Origin: Hyparrhenia diplandra
Lineage: Eukaryota; Streptophyta; Magnoliopsida; Poales; Poaceae
Assembly (NCBI GenBank): GCA_015847255.1
Contig: JADLZK010005760.1
Coordinates: 62,001 to 126,000 of the forward strand
Direction: 5' to 3'
DNA: 64,000 bases
Positions 21,235 to 34,000 of this stretch are shown here, piece by piece. Each line of letters opens with the position of its first letter. Position 1 is the first letter of the stretch. The translations under genes were made by a program, and so were the position numbers. Under the pieces are notes generated by a model. It ran no database searches, was not told where the DNA came from, and worked only from the letters and a program-made list of their open reading frames with translations.

Positions 21235-23643
21235 TTATGGGCAAGGGTTAGGGTATCTTGCATGTACATCATTGATCTCAACAAGAATTTCCTCAGGAAG
21301 ATGGACTGTAGTTGCCTGAAGAACTTCATCAAGTTGCCACAATTTAGTCGCACCGAAAACAGCCGATGCCACAAGTGGATGTCTCAAGACAAATGCTGAA
21401 AGCAACAGTAAGCAAGGGATCAGCAGAAAATGGTCAAATGCAACTTCACATCAAGCAAATTCATTAAGAATAACTTACCAATCGCTAAGGTCACTGGAGA
21501 AATGCCATACTTTGCAGAAATTTGTGTGTATTCCTAATAAAATAACAGAGACTGTTATGTAAGCAGTTAAAAGGGGATTGAATGCCATACAAATCATTTG
21601 CGCACCTTCACAGCTGCTTTCACTTTGGGGCTCTGCAGTTTGTATCGGGATTCGCCTTCAGAGTATCTCCCTACAATGGAGGGTCACTAACGACACAGTG
21701 GAACCAAACTAAAATGGAAGAGAGAGAATTCGAACAGACTATAAACCTTTCAAAAATTCAGAACGCGGTACCTTTGAAAAAATTCATTCTTGCATCTGGT
21801 GGACCACAGTTATCAGATGAGTGATACTTTCCTGAAAGTATACCCATTGCCATTGGGCTGTAAGCCAGCAAGCTGATTCTGCAAATACCATAGTTCAACA
21901 ATGGAAATTCAGAAGAAAAAGAATTGTATAGAATGAGTGAAAATGGAATACAATTTGGAAAATATCTTAATCAAGAACAAATACGAGATGGCAATGCTAT
22001 TTTTTAACTAAACAGATGTCAAAATTTGTCAATAGTCACTAGTATAAATAGACATCTGAAGATGATGGTCAGTTACAGGGCTTTGGAAAGTGTCAGGCAT
22101 ACCTCTCATGATGGCAGCATTCTGCCAATCCAGAATCAAAATTTCGGCACAGCAAATTATATGCGTTCTGCAAAAACACAGGAAAAAAAAAATGTAGAGT
22201 GATTACAGTACAACAAATAAGATCAAACTGTGCTGCTTACCTGTACTGTCAGTAGCTTTGGAAGCAACTGAAAATCCTTACTCAGCTGAAGAAACTTCAT
22301 CAAGCCATATGGTGTCTCGTTGCTAAGGCCAATGTACCTGATCTAACACCAGCAATCCATAAGTGTGCAGCCTGAACATTTTCACTAAAAATGGAAAAAT
22401 GGAAAGTTCAAAACAGCACCTCGACGACATACCTTGCCAGCATCTATTGCTCTTCCAAGAGCCTCCAGTTGTTCTTCCATTGGAACAGACGTGTACTGGC
22501 AGTTCGGATCATACTCCGTCTCACCAAACATCGGAACATACCTGCAAGTAGGGAAAAAAAAACTGGTGGTTAAGGCCTCAGGATGCATAGACATGCAATA
22601 AAATGGGAGGCAAGAACACAAGCTACTAAGCCAGAGACCGATCTGGCCAGTGTATCTGGTAGAGGTCGATGTAGTCCACGCCTAGCCTGCGCAAACTGCA
22701 CAAGATCAAATGAACATGGCACACATTAGCTATGAACGGAAAGAACCCAGAGCCAACTGTTCAACATTCAACAACAATACATTTTATTCGAAATCGTCAA
22801 TCGGGCTCACTATTTATGGAGTTTGCATTACAAATATAGACTAAGCCTGCCCTAGAGCTGAAGTGACAAGCTTTCGAACTACCTGAAGACACAATTAAAC
22901 TAGCTAACATCTGAACACAAGAACAATATGAAGTTTTGCAGAGCAAACAGAGAAGAAAGTCTACCAATTGACAACCTGCCATCGATTGCCTCTGCGATGT
23001 TCTGCGAATCCAGAGATGTAGGCCCGCCGCGAATCCACGTCATCTGCCCTGAAGGCCCGGCAACCTGCCTCCCAGCACAGCATCATTCATCAAACAAAGC
23101 ATTGAGTTCGTTCACCACTGCCACTGGTGTCGCCATACAACCAACTGAAATCACTATACAAAACTCTAGAAGGGAAGGGGGCAGGATCAGGATCGTTGCT
23201 CACCTTGGTTGCGACGACGACGCTGTCCCGTGGGGCCCGGCGAGCCCGCAACCAGCGGCCGAGGAGCTCTTCGCTACGCCCGCGCGTCTCACAGCGCTGT
23301 GGGACCGGATACCTGACAAGCAAACAGGTTTGCAGATGTCCCCGCAAAATAGAAGGAAATCGAGAGTGGGGATGACGGAGCAGGCGAGCCTACATCTCGG
23401 CGGAGTCGAAGAAGTTGACGCCGGCATCGTAGGCGGCGTCGAGGAGGCGCAGCGAGCTCGCCGCCCCGCTCTGCTCTCCCATCGTCATCGTCCCTGCAGG
23501 AATTACGCACACAAGCAAGCAGGAGAGTCGTTCGGTACGGTCTGCCAGGGAGGGGGAGAAGAGGGGGAGCTTGAGTTCGAACCGAAGCAGAGGCGGGAGA
23601 CGGGCGGCAGGTCAGGAGCAAGGTGGAAGGTCGGCATGGCCAT
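21235..23643 (-). CDS. Aldo-keto reductase, Tas-like
   Basis: NADPH-dependent oxidoreductase with a TIM-barrel fold. Twelve exons join into an uninterrupted frame of 359 residues: 23583-23643, 23394-23493, 23204-23312, 22976-23064, 22639-22695, 22433-22541, 22241-22342, 22103-22167, 21772-21878, 21606-21670, 21479-21533 and 21235-21395. The catalytic tetrad is visible: Asp and Tyr in NFFDSAEMYPVP, Lys in VVVATK, His in DLYQIHWPD. Further landmarks are WIRGGPTSLDSQNI, YIGLSNETPYG, LLAYSPMAMGILSGKY and a C-terminal FGATKLWQL NADPH-binding segment. The residues around the tetrad and the long VPMFGETEYDP insert match the bacterial Tas and plant chloroplast/cytosol relatives. The substrate is unknown. 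The N-terminus is short and shows no clear transit peptide. All introns are GT-AG, and two are under 100 bp. Confidence 0.92.
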
Positions 23644-23933
23644 TCTTGTTTGTTTCCTCTGATGCTCTGCTCTGCTCGGAGGAGGAAGATGCTAGTGCAC
23701 CCTGGCTACGCCGCCTGGGGCACCATCCACCTGCTCTGCTCGGAGCAGTGGAGCTTGGGGTCCTTTGGACCGTTGGAAGAGGGGAGACCCGGAGAGGGCG
23801 AGTCCGCTTGCTGCTGCCGCCGGCCGCACGACGGCACGAGACTGACTGCCTGGCTGGAGGGTGGAGAGGTGGAGATTGGAGAGAGACGCGGGGGATGGCG
23901 CAGGAAAGAGAGGCGCCCTGGCTGGAGGATAGA

Positions 23934-23966
23934 TAGATCGGCCCAGCCCAAGGAGGCCCATTTAAT
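23934..23966 (-). promoter_or_regulatory. Aldo-keto reductase upstream GGCCCA cluster
   Basis: CGGCCCAGCCCAAGGAGGCCCATTT lies about 300 bp upstream of the ATG at 23643 and holds three GCCCA words. This is consistent with a TATA-less housekeeping promoter. Confidence 0.45.
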
Positions 23967-24317
23967 TTTTTCTTGTGGCGATATGCTATCACGTGTAATT
24001 ATTTTCTTAGTGATTAAGCAAGCAGAGTATTTTTTTTGTATACTCTTCTAGACTCCTAAATCCTAATACAGTATAGTATAATAGCAAAGTATTGCTTCAA
24101 AGTATTGATCAATAGATACATAGGCTGATAGTCAAATATATAGGACAACATTGACATAACTGAATGAAACGAAAGCTGCGGGTACATATATCAACTCTCG
24201 ACTGGAATTACATGGATGCACGGTGTATGATGTGCGTAATGTAGTGATTAGTTCAAATGATTTAAATAATAAATATAAGCGCTAGCTGTGCCTGCTGCGC
24301 GGATGTATACAAATTCT

Positions 24318-25435
24318 TCAGAGCTCGTCGTGGCTCTCGGCGTCCTCGTCGCTGACGACGGCGCGGACCTTGGGGTTAGGCGAGGTCTTGACAGGGTACG
24401 ACGCCTCCATGGCGATGCCGCAGTGTCCCTCCTTCGCGGCCACGTCGCGCGCCATTCGGATGTAGCCCTTCTCCCCCCACTCGGGGCCCCACGAGTTCTT
24501 CACCACCCAGTACTTGGTCCCGTCCGCGGTGATGCCGTAGCCGACCGCCGTGACGCCGTGGTCCAGCTCCGTGCCGCACTTCCCGGCGAACACACCCTCG
24601 GAGTAGAACTGGAAGTGCGAGCCGCTGGCCTCGATGGCCACCGACACGGGCTGGTTTGCCACCGCCTTCTTGAGCGCCGACTCGTCGTTGGCCGGCACGT
24701 CCTCGTACCCGTCGATGGTGACGACGGCCGCCGCCGACTTCTTGCACGACGACGCCTGCCGGGCCTTGTACGGGTACGCGTCCTCCGCCGCCACGCCGCC
24801 GTGCTTGGTGATGTACTGGAACGCGTAGTCCATGAGCCCGCCGTTGCACCCGGCGTTGGCCTTGGTGTCGCAGTCCACAAGCTGCTGCTCCGACAGCGAC
24901 GTCAGGTTCTTGGTCTTGATCGCGTTGATCCCTTCCACGGCGGCGATCGTCGAGAACGCCCAGCAGCTACCGCACTGGCCCTGGTCCTGACGTCCGTCAC
25001 GGCGCCCTTCTGCCTCCAGTCCACGGACGTGGGCAGGTCCCGCGCGCCGGCGTACATGAACGACGACGACGATCCTTGTCTCTCGCCGCGGAACATGCGG
25101 TGGTGCGACACCCTGGACCCCGCGTAGTGGCGGCGGAACTCGTCGGCGGTCATGTCGCCGAACCGGTTCAGACGGAGCTTGTACGGCTCGTCCCGCTGGT
25201 TGAAGTCGTGGATGAGGCGCACGTTCTCCTTGAACACGTTGAAGCGCCGCGCCTTCTCGCCCAAGTCCCGCGCCACCGCGTGCCGGCCGCGCCACCGCTC
25301 GTACAGCGCCCACAGCGCCTCCTCTGACGCCAGGTCCTCCGCCCCAAACTCCACCGCGGACGCCGGCGCCGGCGCCGCGGCGAAAAGGAGCGCCGCCAGC
25401 AGGACGGCCGCCGCGAGTGCCACCGCTCTCGCCAT
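24318..25435 (-). CDS. Papain-type cysteine protease with C-terminal HDEL (vignain/CEP-like)
   Basis: Single exon. It begins with a signal peptide (MARAVALAAAVLLAALLFAA), then an I29 propeptide with an ERFNIN-like segment (RRFNVFKENVRLIHDFN). The mature domain starts near LPTSVDWRQKGAVTDV. Active-site Cys is in GQCGSCWAFS, His in LDHGVTAVGYG, Asn in NSWGPEWGEKGY. The protein ends SHDEL, an ER-retrieval tail, placing it in the KDEL-tailed endopeptidases that load ricinosome-like vesicles and act in senescence and programmed cell death. The frame changes at about 24988, between GAVTDV and DQGQCG, where one A appears missing from AAGG. Before and after it the protein is complete, about 372 residues. 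If real, the break removes the whole catalytic core. GC is very high throughout, as in many single-exon grass genes. Confidence 0.9.
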
Positions 25436-25580
25436 GAAAGCGAGTACGCTGCTAGCTAACTAGCTTCTCTAGCTCGAATGGATGGAAGAGTAGTAAGCTA
25501 AGCTGCTGATCTGATGCTATGATCGATGGCTGTGTGTTTGTGATGATCGAGGTGTGGTAGCCATGGGAATGAGGAGGTCC

Positions 25581-25588
25581 TTATATAG
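25581..25588 (-). promoter_or_regulatory. TATA box of the cysteine protease gene
   Basis: GACTATATAAGG on the minus strand, about 150 bp upstream of the ATG at 25435. Transcription would start near 25550, leaving a leader of about 115 bases. Confidence 0.65.
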
Positions 25589-25599
25589 TCGTAGCGAGG

Positions 25600-28500
25600 A
25601 CCGAGGATGGAGATTCCTTGCTGCATGGAACCAAGGAGGATCAACGCAAGGAAGAGGATGACGTTGCTTGCGGGCAACACCTTTGCCTCCCTTGGTTATT
25701 ATTATTAAATTAATTACTTAATTATGATGAACAACACATGAGTCATGAGAGTACGTACTATATGAGTGACAGAGTGAGTACACAACCGTACCAGGAATGC
25801 AGGGAACAACCAACCGTAAGGAACTGCATCAGTTAATTGTGCAGGTAACCATCCTTTATTTCCATCCATGAGTACGTACTCCATCAGTGAAGCACACACA
25901 CTGACAGCAGCAGTTGATGCTGATTCGGTGTGCGGTGGCAGCAACATTGGACGGCGGGGGCATGGCCGATGAAATGTTATCAGAGTTCAGAGAGAGGGCA
26001 TTAGCGAGGCGTTCACGCCACGGCCATGTACAAAACCGGCCGGCCAGGTTCAGCTCGTCTGTGGGCCGCACCATCCATCAGATATTCAGATTGTTTCTGT
26101 TCTGCCGTGCCGAACCTCCACCACCACCACCACCGTCTATCATCAGCCAATAATTGCAGCAGTCTGCTCAACAGCCATTTCACTATTTCAGGCAAGCACT
26201 GCTCTGGCCTCAAACTGATCATCTCATCTCATCGATAGCTGCAGTTGTCGAACTGAAACTGAAATTGCATTGGTCTGCACTCACTCTGCTGCATCATGCG
26301 GCATTGCCGCAGATAGACGTGTAGATGGCTGGATGGCCGTCAAGGTCTCAAGTCTCAAACCTCTTGCCCGGATTGCAGGAGGAGATCGAGCAAGGAAACT
26401 GAACTGCCACATAGATAGATTGCTTGCCGCACCGCGACACCGGGCGAGGTGGCGTTGCCGTGCCAGAGGCGCAGGTCTTCCGTCAACACGTCGTCAGGCG
26501 GTGGCGACTGATTTGATGACGCGTCGTCCTGCATCTAGCTTGATTCTTGTCAACAAGCAACAGCAAGCGTGTTGGTCTTCCCTATCCTTTTATTACTTCG
26601 CTATCTGGCTAATTAATCGCAACAAAAAATACTCCACTGCTCAGCCTCGGAGGGGTACGGTGGTGGTAGGATTAGGATAGATGATCGCGACCAGGAGGAG
26701 AGGAACAGGACGATCATCGATGGATTAACTAGCTAGTAGTGCCTGGCTTTACGCATGAACGAAATGGACCGCATTAATCAGGGCCTGATTAATAATAATT
26801 ATAATTCATCGAGTTTCAGCCGTTTTTATTTCAGTCGACGGTTGCAGCTAGCGTACCTAAAAACGTGGATGGAGTTCACATTGGGAGCGAGCTAAGTTTC
26901 TCATAGGAACGTGGTACTACGTACATTATCGCAACATCGATGTCCTTAACTCCGTATTATACATAGAAAATTTCAGTCGTGGGCTAACCCTGATTAAAAT
27001 CACAACACGTATTATTCCCTTATGCCTCAACAACTAACAAGTATTAGGGTTTTACTAACAAGTAAAACGCTTGCATCAAATCAAATAAGATGATTCCCTC
27101 AAAAAAAAATCAAATAAGATGAAAATCAAATCAAAGGTGAGGTGCGTGCAGCGTGCTAGATAATATAATGGGCGCGCGTAGATGAATTCGTCAAGCAATT
27201 GCGATACAATGCCGGGCGCCTAAGTTGATGCCGGAAAGAAAGCCCTCCATCAGCATTCAGCTAGATGGGTCGATCGAGTGAGCACCTGTACCTGCATCGA
27301 TCGCTGTCCCTCGGTGCTTGGTTCTTCGACCAGGCTCCGGATGATGATGTGTGTGTTCGCTTTTGCTTCACCGGACACGGCGCCCCGCCAGCCTACCTTT
27401 CGGTTTTTCACTTTTTTCCCTTCGTGGAATCAGGCAGGATGGAGGGGAAAGTGAAACTGCAGCAGGCTGGTCCGCGGCCGGGCTGTAACGGCACAGCAGC
27501 AAACCGTCGTACTTCAGCAAACAGTAGCTTTTTCCTGTCTCGTGACGCGACCGGTGAATCGGTGATCCACGACGCAATATATCCTCTGCAATAGAACCGT
27601 GAAAGCAGGAGCACACATATCTCTGTTCGCTGCAGACAAGCAACCCTACGAGTATACTCCTATGCATCAATGCATGCATGTTTTGGTGTTGGTCATTGAT
27701 GCCTGGCCTTATGTTATGCCTATCATATCACTCAGTACAGGTCCACAGGATATCTTGATATCTCGTGGCCTTTGTTGCGATCCATGTTGCTAGTGTTTCG
27801 TCATGTTAATTATTAAGCGATCTACAACCTAACTGAACATATGGGGCCAATCATCGGCCGCGCCATGCAACAACAAGCCACACAAAGCAATTAAACTCGC
27901 ACGACGATGCATACAATGCGGCACATCGCATACAAATCTCTGGACGAGACAGGGCACGTGAACATGAACCAGGCCTATCAAGAAAGAGTCCCTTTGGCTG
28001 GGCTCTGTTCCTTGTTTCACATGGCAATAATGGCATACAGTATGCATTTTGAAACCGTCAAATCAATTTTCTTACAAAATATGAGCCCAATTTTAAATCC
28101 ATTTTTTTAATTATGATGTTCTTTGTAAATAATGCGATTAAATAAGATGAAACATGCATCTGTTTTTTTTTTTTTAGAAAAACAACGTTCTCCAATTCAA
28201 AGAACACTGGAATCTTTTTCTTTTTTTGTGCGGGACATTTTTTTATTGTATTGAAGAAAAAAAACATTCTCTGATTCAATAAAGCAACGTTCTCTTGTGA
28301 GAACACTTCCCTGCAAATGTGATGATGATTGACAGCACGAAATAAAAAAACAGGGATTTCCTGGGAAAAAAACAAGGCGATACAGTTTCCTTCACTTTTT
28401 CTTTTTTCTCTGTAACGGGCCTCGTTGTGGATCAGAGGACTAGCAGACAGCCCAATTGTTATGGGCCTTTAACTGTACATAGTCCTTTTGAACGGAGAAT

Positions 28501-28641
28501 GAAAGGTTGATTAATAGAGCTGTGGCTCCAGTCGGTTTAGGACCATCCATCAATTCATCTGATTATGTTTCGGGGGGAAAAAAATCTCATTATGACCAAA
28601 TTAAAGTATAATAACTAATTTACCAATCGACATCCGTAAGA
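25600..28641. other. Intergenic DNA, no gene seen
   Basis: About 3 kb upstream of the protease gene. Short ORFs have no family signature. Small A/T runs occur near 27100 and 28160-28270. I see no inverted-repeat element with matching ends. Confidence 0.45.
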
Positions 28642-28715
28642 GACCGCGTGGCCTAATGGATAAGGCGCTCGCCTCCGGAGCGGGGAGATTGTGGGTTCGA
28701 GTCCCATCGTGGTCG
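28642..28715 (+). tRNA. tRNA-Arg (anticodon CCG)
   Basis: A full cloverleaf folds. The acceptor GACCGCG pairs with CGTGGTC (one G-T). The D arm is GCCTAATGGATAAGGC. The anticodon stem CTCGC pairs with GCGGG around loop CTCCGGA (anticodon CCG), and the T arm is GTGGG-TTCGAGT-CCCAT. A and B boxes are intact (TGGCCTAATGG, GGTTCGAGTCC). A T-rich stretch (TTTGTTTTTATG) follows and can end Pol III transcription. No intron, and CCA is not encoded, as expected for a nuclear gene. Confidence 0.97.
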
Positions 28716-31006
28716 TTTGTTTTTATGTTTTTTGTCTCTGTCAACTATTTTTTGGTCATCAATACCTGGCTATGTCGCATGTCGGTTTTTTTCAGAAGTC
28801 AACAGTCGAGATGTATTCCATACAAAATGCAGTGTGCCCAATGTTTATGCTGGCCCATTGTACTGAGGACGAAGTTCTTTTTTTATTTTCTTTAAGTAAA
28901 AATATAGGCAAGTAAGATTATCGCTTGCCAACTAGATCAACATGGTTTAGGTAAAAAAAAAAACTGGATTTACAATCAAAATCTCTCTTGTCAAGTAGTC
29001 TTTTAAGTTTAGTATAATGGAAGCGTATTTTTAACAAAAAGTTTATGAGAAGTAAATATATTCTAAAAAAACAAGACAGTGTTCTTAAGGCCAAGGCATG
29101 TTGTTGTTCTCAAAGACAATGTCCAAGTAGTCTTTTACTCATATGACCCTTCAAATGATGATTTAGATTGTAAATTTTAGAAACACTCTTAGAGATGCTC
29201 TTAAGGGGCAAGGCATGTTGTTGTATAAAATGACCTTAAGCTAAGTTTCATCTATTTGAGCAAAAAAGTGCAATCTCGGCTATGACATCCGTCTTATGTT
29301 CCTCTTCTATTGACTCTGCATTTGCACTCGTACAAGTACAATGGTGTCGCCCCATCAGGCCCTTATGTTTATGCGACATCGCCGCTTGTTCCCTACCCTC
29401 ATTCTCCTAACAATTTGAGTCCCGAGTGATGGACTGGTTTCTTTAACAACAAAATGGATCCCCAAAGCACTCAAGATACCGTTAAGCCTAGGTGCATATT
29501 TTGCCATCATCAATTGGAGATTGGAAGACGCATCCAATGGAGACATTGAGCCCGGTTCGTCGGAGCGGGACGTGACTATGTTGTAGCCTCCATTGAAAAC
29601 CTTGACCTCCATCTCCACTTCCATCATGCCATTAGTGCAGGAAAACACATCCAAGAGGATAAATGAGTGTTTTGTATTTTTATTCCCTTTGGTTGACCGC
29701 AAACATACGATCAATTTTAGTTGTGGTATAGCTTATGGCCACTCTCACAATGCTATATAGTGACCTTAAGAAAGCCTAAGGTCATTTTTTTACAGCATTG
29801 CTAGTTCACTAATAAGCTGTACATGATCTTATATAAGCTGACATCAAACTAATCAATAAGCTACACATGGATCACTAATAAGCTCTCAACTTCATATAGG
29901 GGTAGGGCTGGGCCGATTTAACGCATAGGGCCATTCCATGGGCCAAATACTCGAGCAGTGTTGGGCCTCTTTGCTACAATTATGTACATTGTGGAGAAAT
30001 TCGGCCCACGCATAGAGCCATGACCCAAGTGTCCATAGGCCTATACCCGCCACTGACTTCATACGTACTTATATTCGTATTTTTCTAGATTTATTCCAAG
30101 ATGCTTTAATAACATTAGAAGTTGCTATATAGGGACTGTGAGGAGTTTGGAATGAAATTAGGTGTAGATATAATGTGGATATCTTGTATTAAGAGATTGG
30201 AAGTTAGTGACATTATTATTAATGGGAGATGATGTGAATAATTTGCATATCGAGATAGACTTATAGTGAAATTAGCTCTATAAGAGATACAAATAGATTA
30301 GAAAATTTAGAATTGATTAGGTCTCTTTTGGAACTTGCCCACTCAGAATATCCATCCACTTGACATGTGTGCTTGCATTTTCCTAGAATTCAAGTATTTA
30401 ACAATGTCGTTAGTGTTTGTACTAGCTTGGTCAATCTTAAGATTTGATGATCTAGCTGTTGTTACTCCTTTAGGGTATAGCACCGACCGATGGAGCCATA
30501 TATTATCGTTTGTCGTATACAACGCGAACTTAAGTAGTAGTTTGCGCTTATCAGATGTAGTAAATTATATTCACACGATGATGTTTGATCAAAGACCCAG
30601 ACAAAAAAAACAAAAAACAAACAGAGTTTTGAATTCGAACGATCGAGCGCCGAGTCAAAGCAGAAGTCGCCGTGCGTACGGAAACCGAGGAGGAAAACGA
30701 AAACTTGTAGCAACGCACAAGATCATGTTTGGAACCGGGCAAAAAACTCCCGGCCCCGTCACGTTACCCCGACAACCAGCCTCCTCCCTGGGCACGGTCG
30801 GTCAGGTCAGGTCGCCTCCGCCGCAAGCCAAAGCCAGCCCAAACAAACCCGACGAACGGACACGGACAGACCAGAACAAGGCACAACTCATTTGTTTCCT
30901 TCTTTTAATCTTCCCCACCGCTCTCTCTCTCCGCGACCACGCGACGCCGTGGGAAGCCCACGCACAAGCCCGCGCACGCTGCAACCGCCGCCGCGGCTCG
31001 CCGGAG
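28716..31006. other. Intergenic DNA with one unidentified 119-codon ORF
   Basis: AT-rich spacer. The minus strand holds an open stretch at 29355-29714 (contains NGMMEVEMEVKVFNGGYNIV) with no motif I recognise, no promoter and no splice partners. It may be chance or a gene relic. Near 29820-29900 the words CTAATAAGCT and ACACATGATC-like repeats recur. From 30640 the GC content rises toward the myotubularin promoter. Confidence 0.35.
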
Positions 31007-34000
31007 ATGGATGGCTCCGGCAGCTGGGACGCCATCGACTGGAACCAAATCGAGGTACGCCCGCCTCCCCGCGGCTGCCTCCGCTCGCTCGCTTGCTCGC
31101 GCGCAACCCCCGCCGCTTGTCCTCCCGGCCCCTTGCGCGCGCGCGCGTGTCTGCGCGCCTCGTCCCACTCGTGTGGCTGGCTGGGGGCTCGGAATTTGGT
31201 TGGATAGGTGGGTGGTGGTAGGCACGCGACTAGGGGCACGGCCGCACGCACGGGGCTACCACCGCCAGGAGCGCGCACCAGGCCTTCCCCTCCCTCCTTC
31301 CCTCCCGCAGCGCAGCACGCGTGCGTGGGCTGGGCCCGTGCTGGAGCTACGCGCTAGGGTTAGCTGCCGGCCGCCTCGTGTTTGCGATTTCCGTACTGAT
31401 GCGTGCTGCCGTCTCTCTCGCTTTCAAGGATCCGAGGTCGCGGAGGCCGGGCCAGGCCGTCAAGGAGAGCATGGACGACTTCCTGCTCGAGGACGAGGAA
31501 GTGCTCGCACAGGTAACCTGAATTTTTTTGTCCCCGATTCCACAAGCTTTTCATGCTTTGATTGATGGCTTCTCTGTAAGGGCAATCGTGTGGGTTGTCT
31601 TACCCCTTGGGTTAACTGATTGATGATGCACATTGGTCATTGCTGGGAATCACTTGCCATTGCCAAATTCGTCTGATTGCAACAAAATTGAACCTCTTAG
31701 TTTCTTCAACTATTGATCCCTAGTATGCCTTTCATGTCAATCTTCAGAATTGTAGATGCTATCATATTATCACGTACTAGCAAATGTTATTATTGGAGCG
31801 GGGGATCTATATAAGATGAATTCTACCATGTCGCAGTTTAGAAAAAAATAATAATAAAGCATGTTCGAGGGGTCCAGTGGATTTCTTGTACTCAGCCTCA
31901 ATGGGGCTAGTGTGAGGGTTCTCTTTGAGCTAACAGACCAATGGCATGCTTTGAATCAGATTTGAATTTTGAAAGTGAAAAGTTTCATATATCATCAACG
32001 GCTCCTCAATGGTACCAGTAAGGTGCAAGTATAGCTGAGGATGTCTTTGCCCATGATGAAACTGAAAACGTCTAGCCCGGTTGTCAAAACCAGACTACAT
32101 GTCTGCAACTGTGCCAAAAACAATTTGAGTAAGGTTTTCGTGAATGTATGATTTTTTACTGGATAGACCATTATGAAAGCCTTTTTTCTGGTACATACTG
32201 GAAATAAGTATTAATGGCGCGTTCAAAAGTGCTCATCGGATACTCTTTGGAAGTGATATCAGGTGCAGCATGTTTGCTACTTTTGCTTACTGTTTAGCAT
32301 CCAGAATATTGAACATCTGAATGTCAAATATATATACAGAATCCTTTAATTTCTGTTTAATGTTTCAGAATGACAAGCAGCTCACTTCACTATAACTGCG
32401 TATTCATGTTGATTTTCCATGTCATACCTTGTATGGGGCTAGCCAAGTTACCTTTTTGACTTAAGAAAACAAGGGACTTGTTTTCGTGCCTCAAGTTTGT
32501 AAGAGACAGCATTTTCCTGACATAAACCTTGACCAAAACATCAACATATGCTGATTTGTTTCAGTTTTTTGATTTGCGCATGCCCATCTTGAATTTTATT
32601 TCTATCCTTTCTTAGGGCCATGGAGTTGTTCTACTAAACAACCGTGAGGCTGGTACACTTTCAGTTACAAATTTCCGGCTTCTCTTTGTGGTAAGCAGTC
32701 ATGTTATTTTTCTACTACGACAATTATATGATAAATTTAAGTGATTTTGATGTTTCTTGCACATTCAGTACAATATGATTTTACCATGTAAGAATCATTT
32801 TTTAGCAAGATATTTTTCTCCATCAACTCTTTTCCATTGATTGGGAATCCCGAAAATGATTTGATTTGCTTTCTCCATGGATATGCGATAGAGCACACCT
32901 TGCATTTTCTATGTTCAACTGGTCATACCGAATTCTGATTATGCAGTTAGGGATTCCTCCGTCTTCCCCTCATTGTTGTTTTAATCATGTGATCATTTGC
33001 AGAGCCAAGCAAAAAAAATGTGTCATAGAGTTGGGTACCATTCCACTTACGACAATTGAGAAGCTAAATGGCGTAAGTCTAAAGTAACATATGTTGCTTC
33101 TTTACCCTTTCCATGTTTACCTTATTAGCCCAGGACTATATAGTTATGTAACGCATGCTTACCATGCTTGCAAACTGTTCTTTAAATGATTGACTAGATC
33201 AGTTCCATTGCAGGATGTGAAGCTCCAACCCTTGCCCCATCTCTCTGATAAGAACCGCCCCGTGAACTTCTTCAAGTCATTGGTAAGTTGTAGTCACTGA
33301 GTCACCATTTAGCATAATTATATTCCCAGCTTCAACCCTGCCTTATAATTAACTGTAGTAGATTTTTGTGAAAAATGAAAAGATGTCTCTTGAAATGGGT
33401 CCATTTTTTTTTTCTAATGATCACATTAACTATTCTATTTACAATATTTGTTAAAGGATTATGTAATGACCTTTGTATTCTACTTTTGTCCAGGTAAAGA
33501 CATGAGAATCATTGTGTTCGCTTTTGTTCCCAAAACAAAGCAGGTACCTTCTTTCAATTCTGTTCTTTTATCATATTATTTTTTTCCATGCATTCTGAAT
33601 CTTTCAGATTTAACTTGTGATGCTTGTCTTTTCAGAAAAATGAAGTGTTTGATGCTTTGAGGAGATACACTAAACCTGCTAATTTATGGGATCTATATGC
33701 ATTTTCTTGTGATCCATCCGCCATTAAGAATGATTCTGAGCCAAAGTGGCGTCTCTTGAGGGAATACTTTCGTCTTTTTAGGAGAAGTTTACCAGTACAG
33801 GGAGTTGAGGAAGTTTCTTTGTTTAACGAATGGTGGAGGCTAACTAGAGTTAATTCTAATTATTCATTGTGTTCAACTTACCCCCCTGTACTCATTGTAC
33901 CAAGAAGCATAAGGTACTTCCACGCTCTTGACAATAACACATGGTAGTCTTATTCTCTTATTAAACACATTTATGAGTAATTGATACTACCATTTGTCTA

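Noticed and set aside
23571..24051. Several 120-140-codon ORFs upstream of the aldo-keto reductase
   Set aside because: Overlapping frames in GC-rich promoter/leader DNA on both strands, without motifs.
30335..31207. 290-codon ORF overlapping the myotubularin start
   Set aside because: No domain, mixed AT- and GC-rich composition, and it overlaps the promoter, 5' UTR and first exon of myotubularin.
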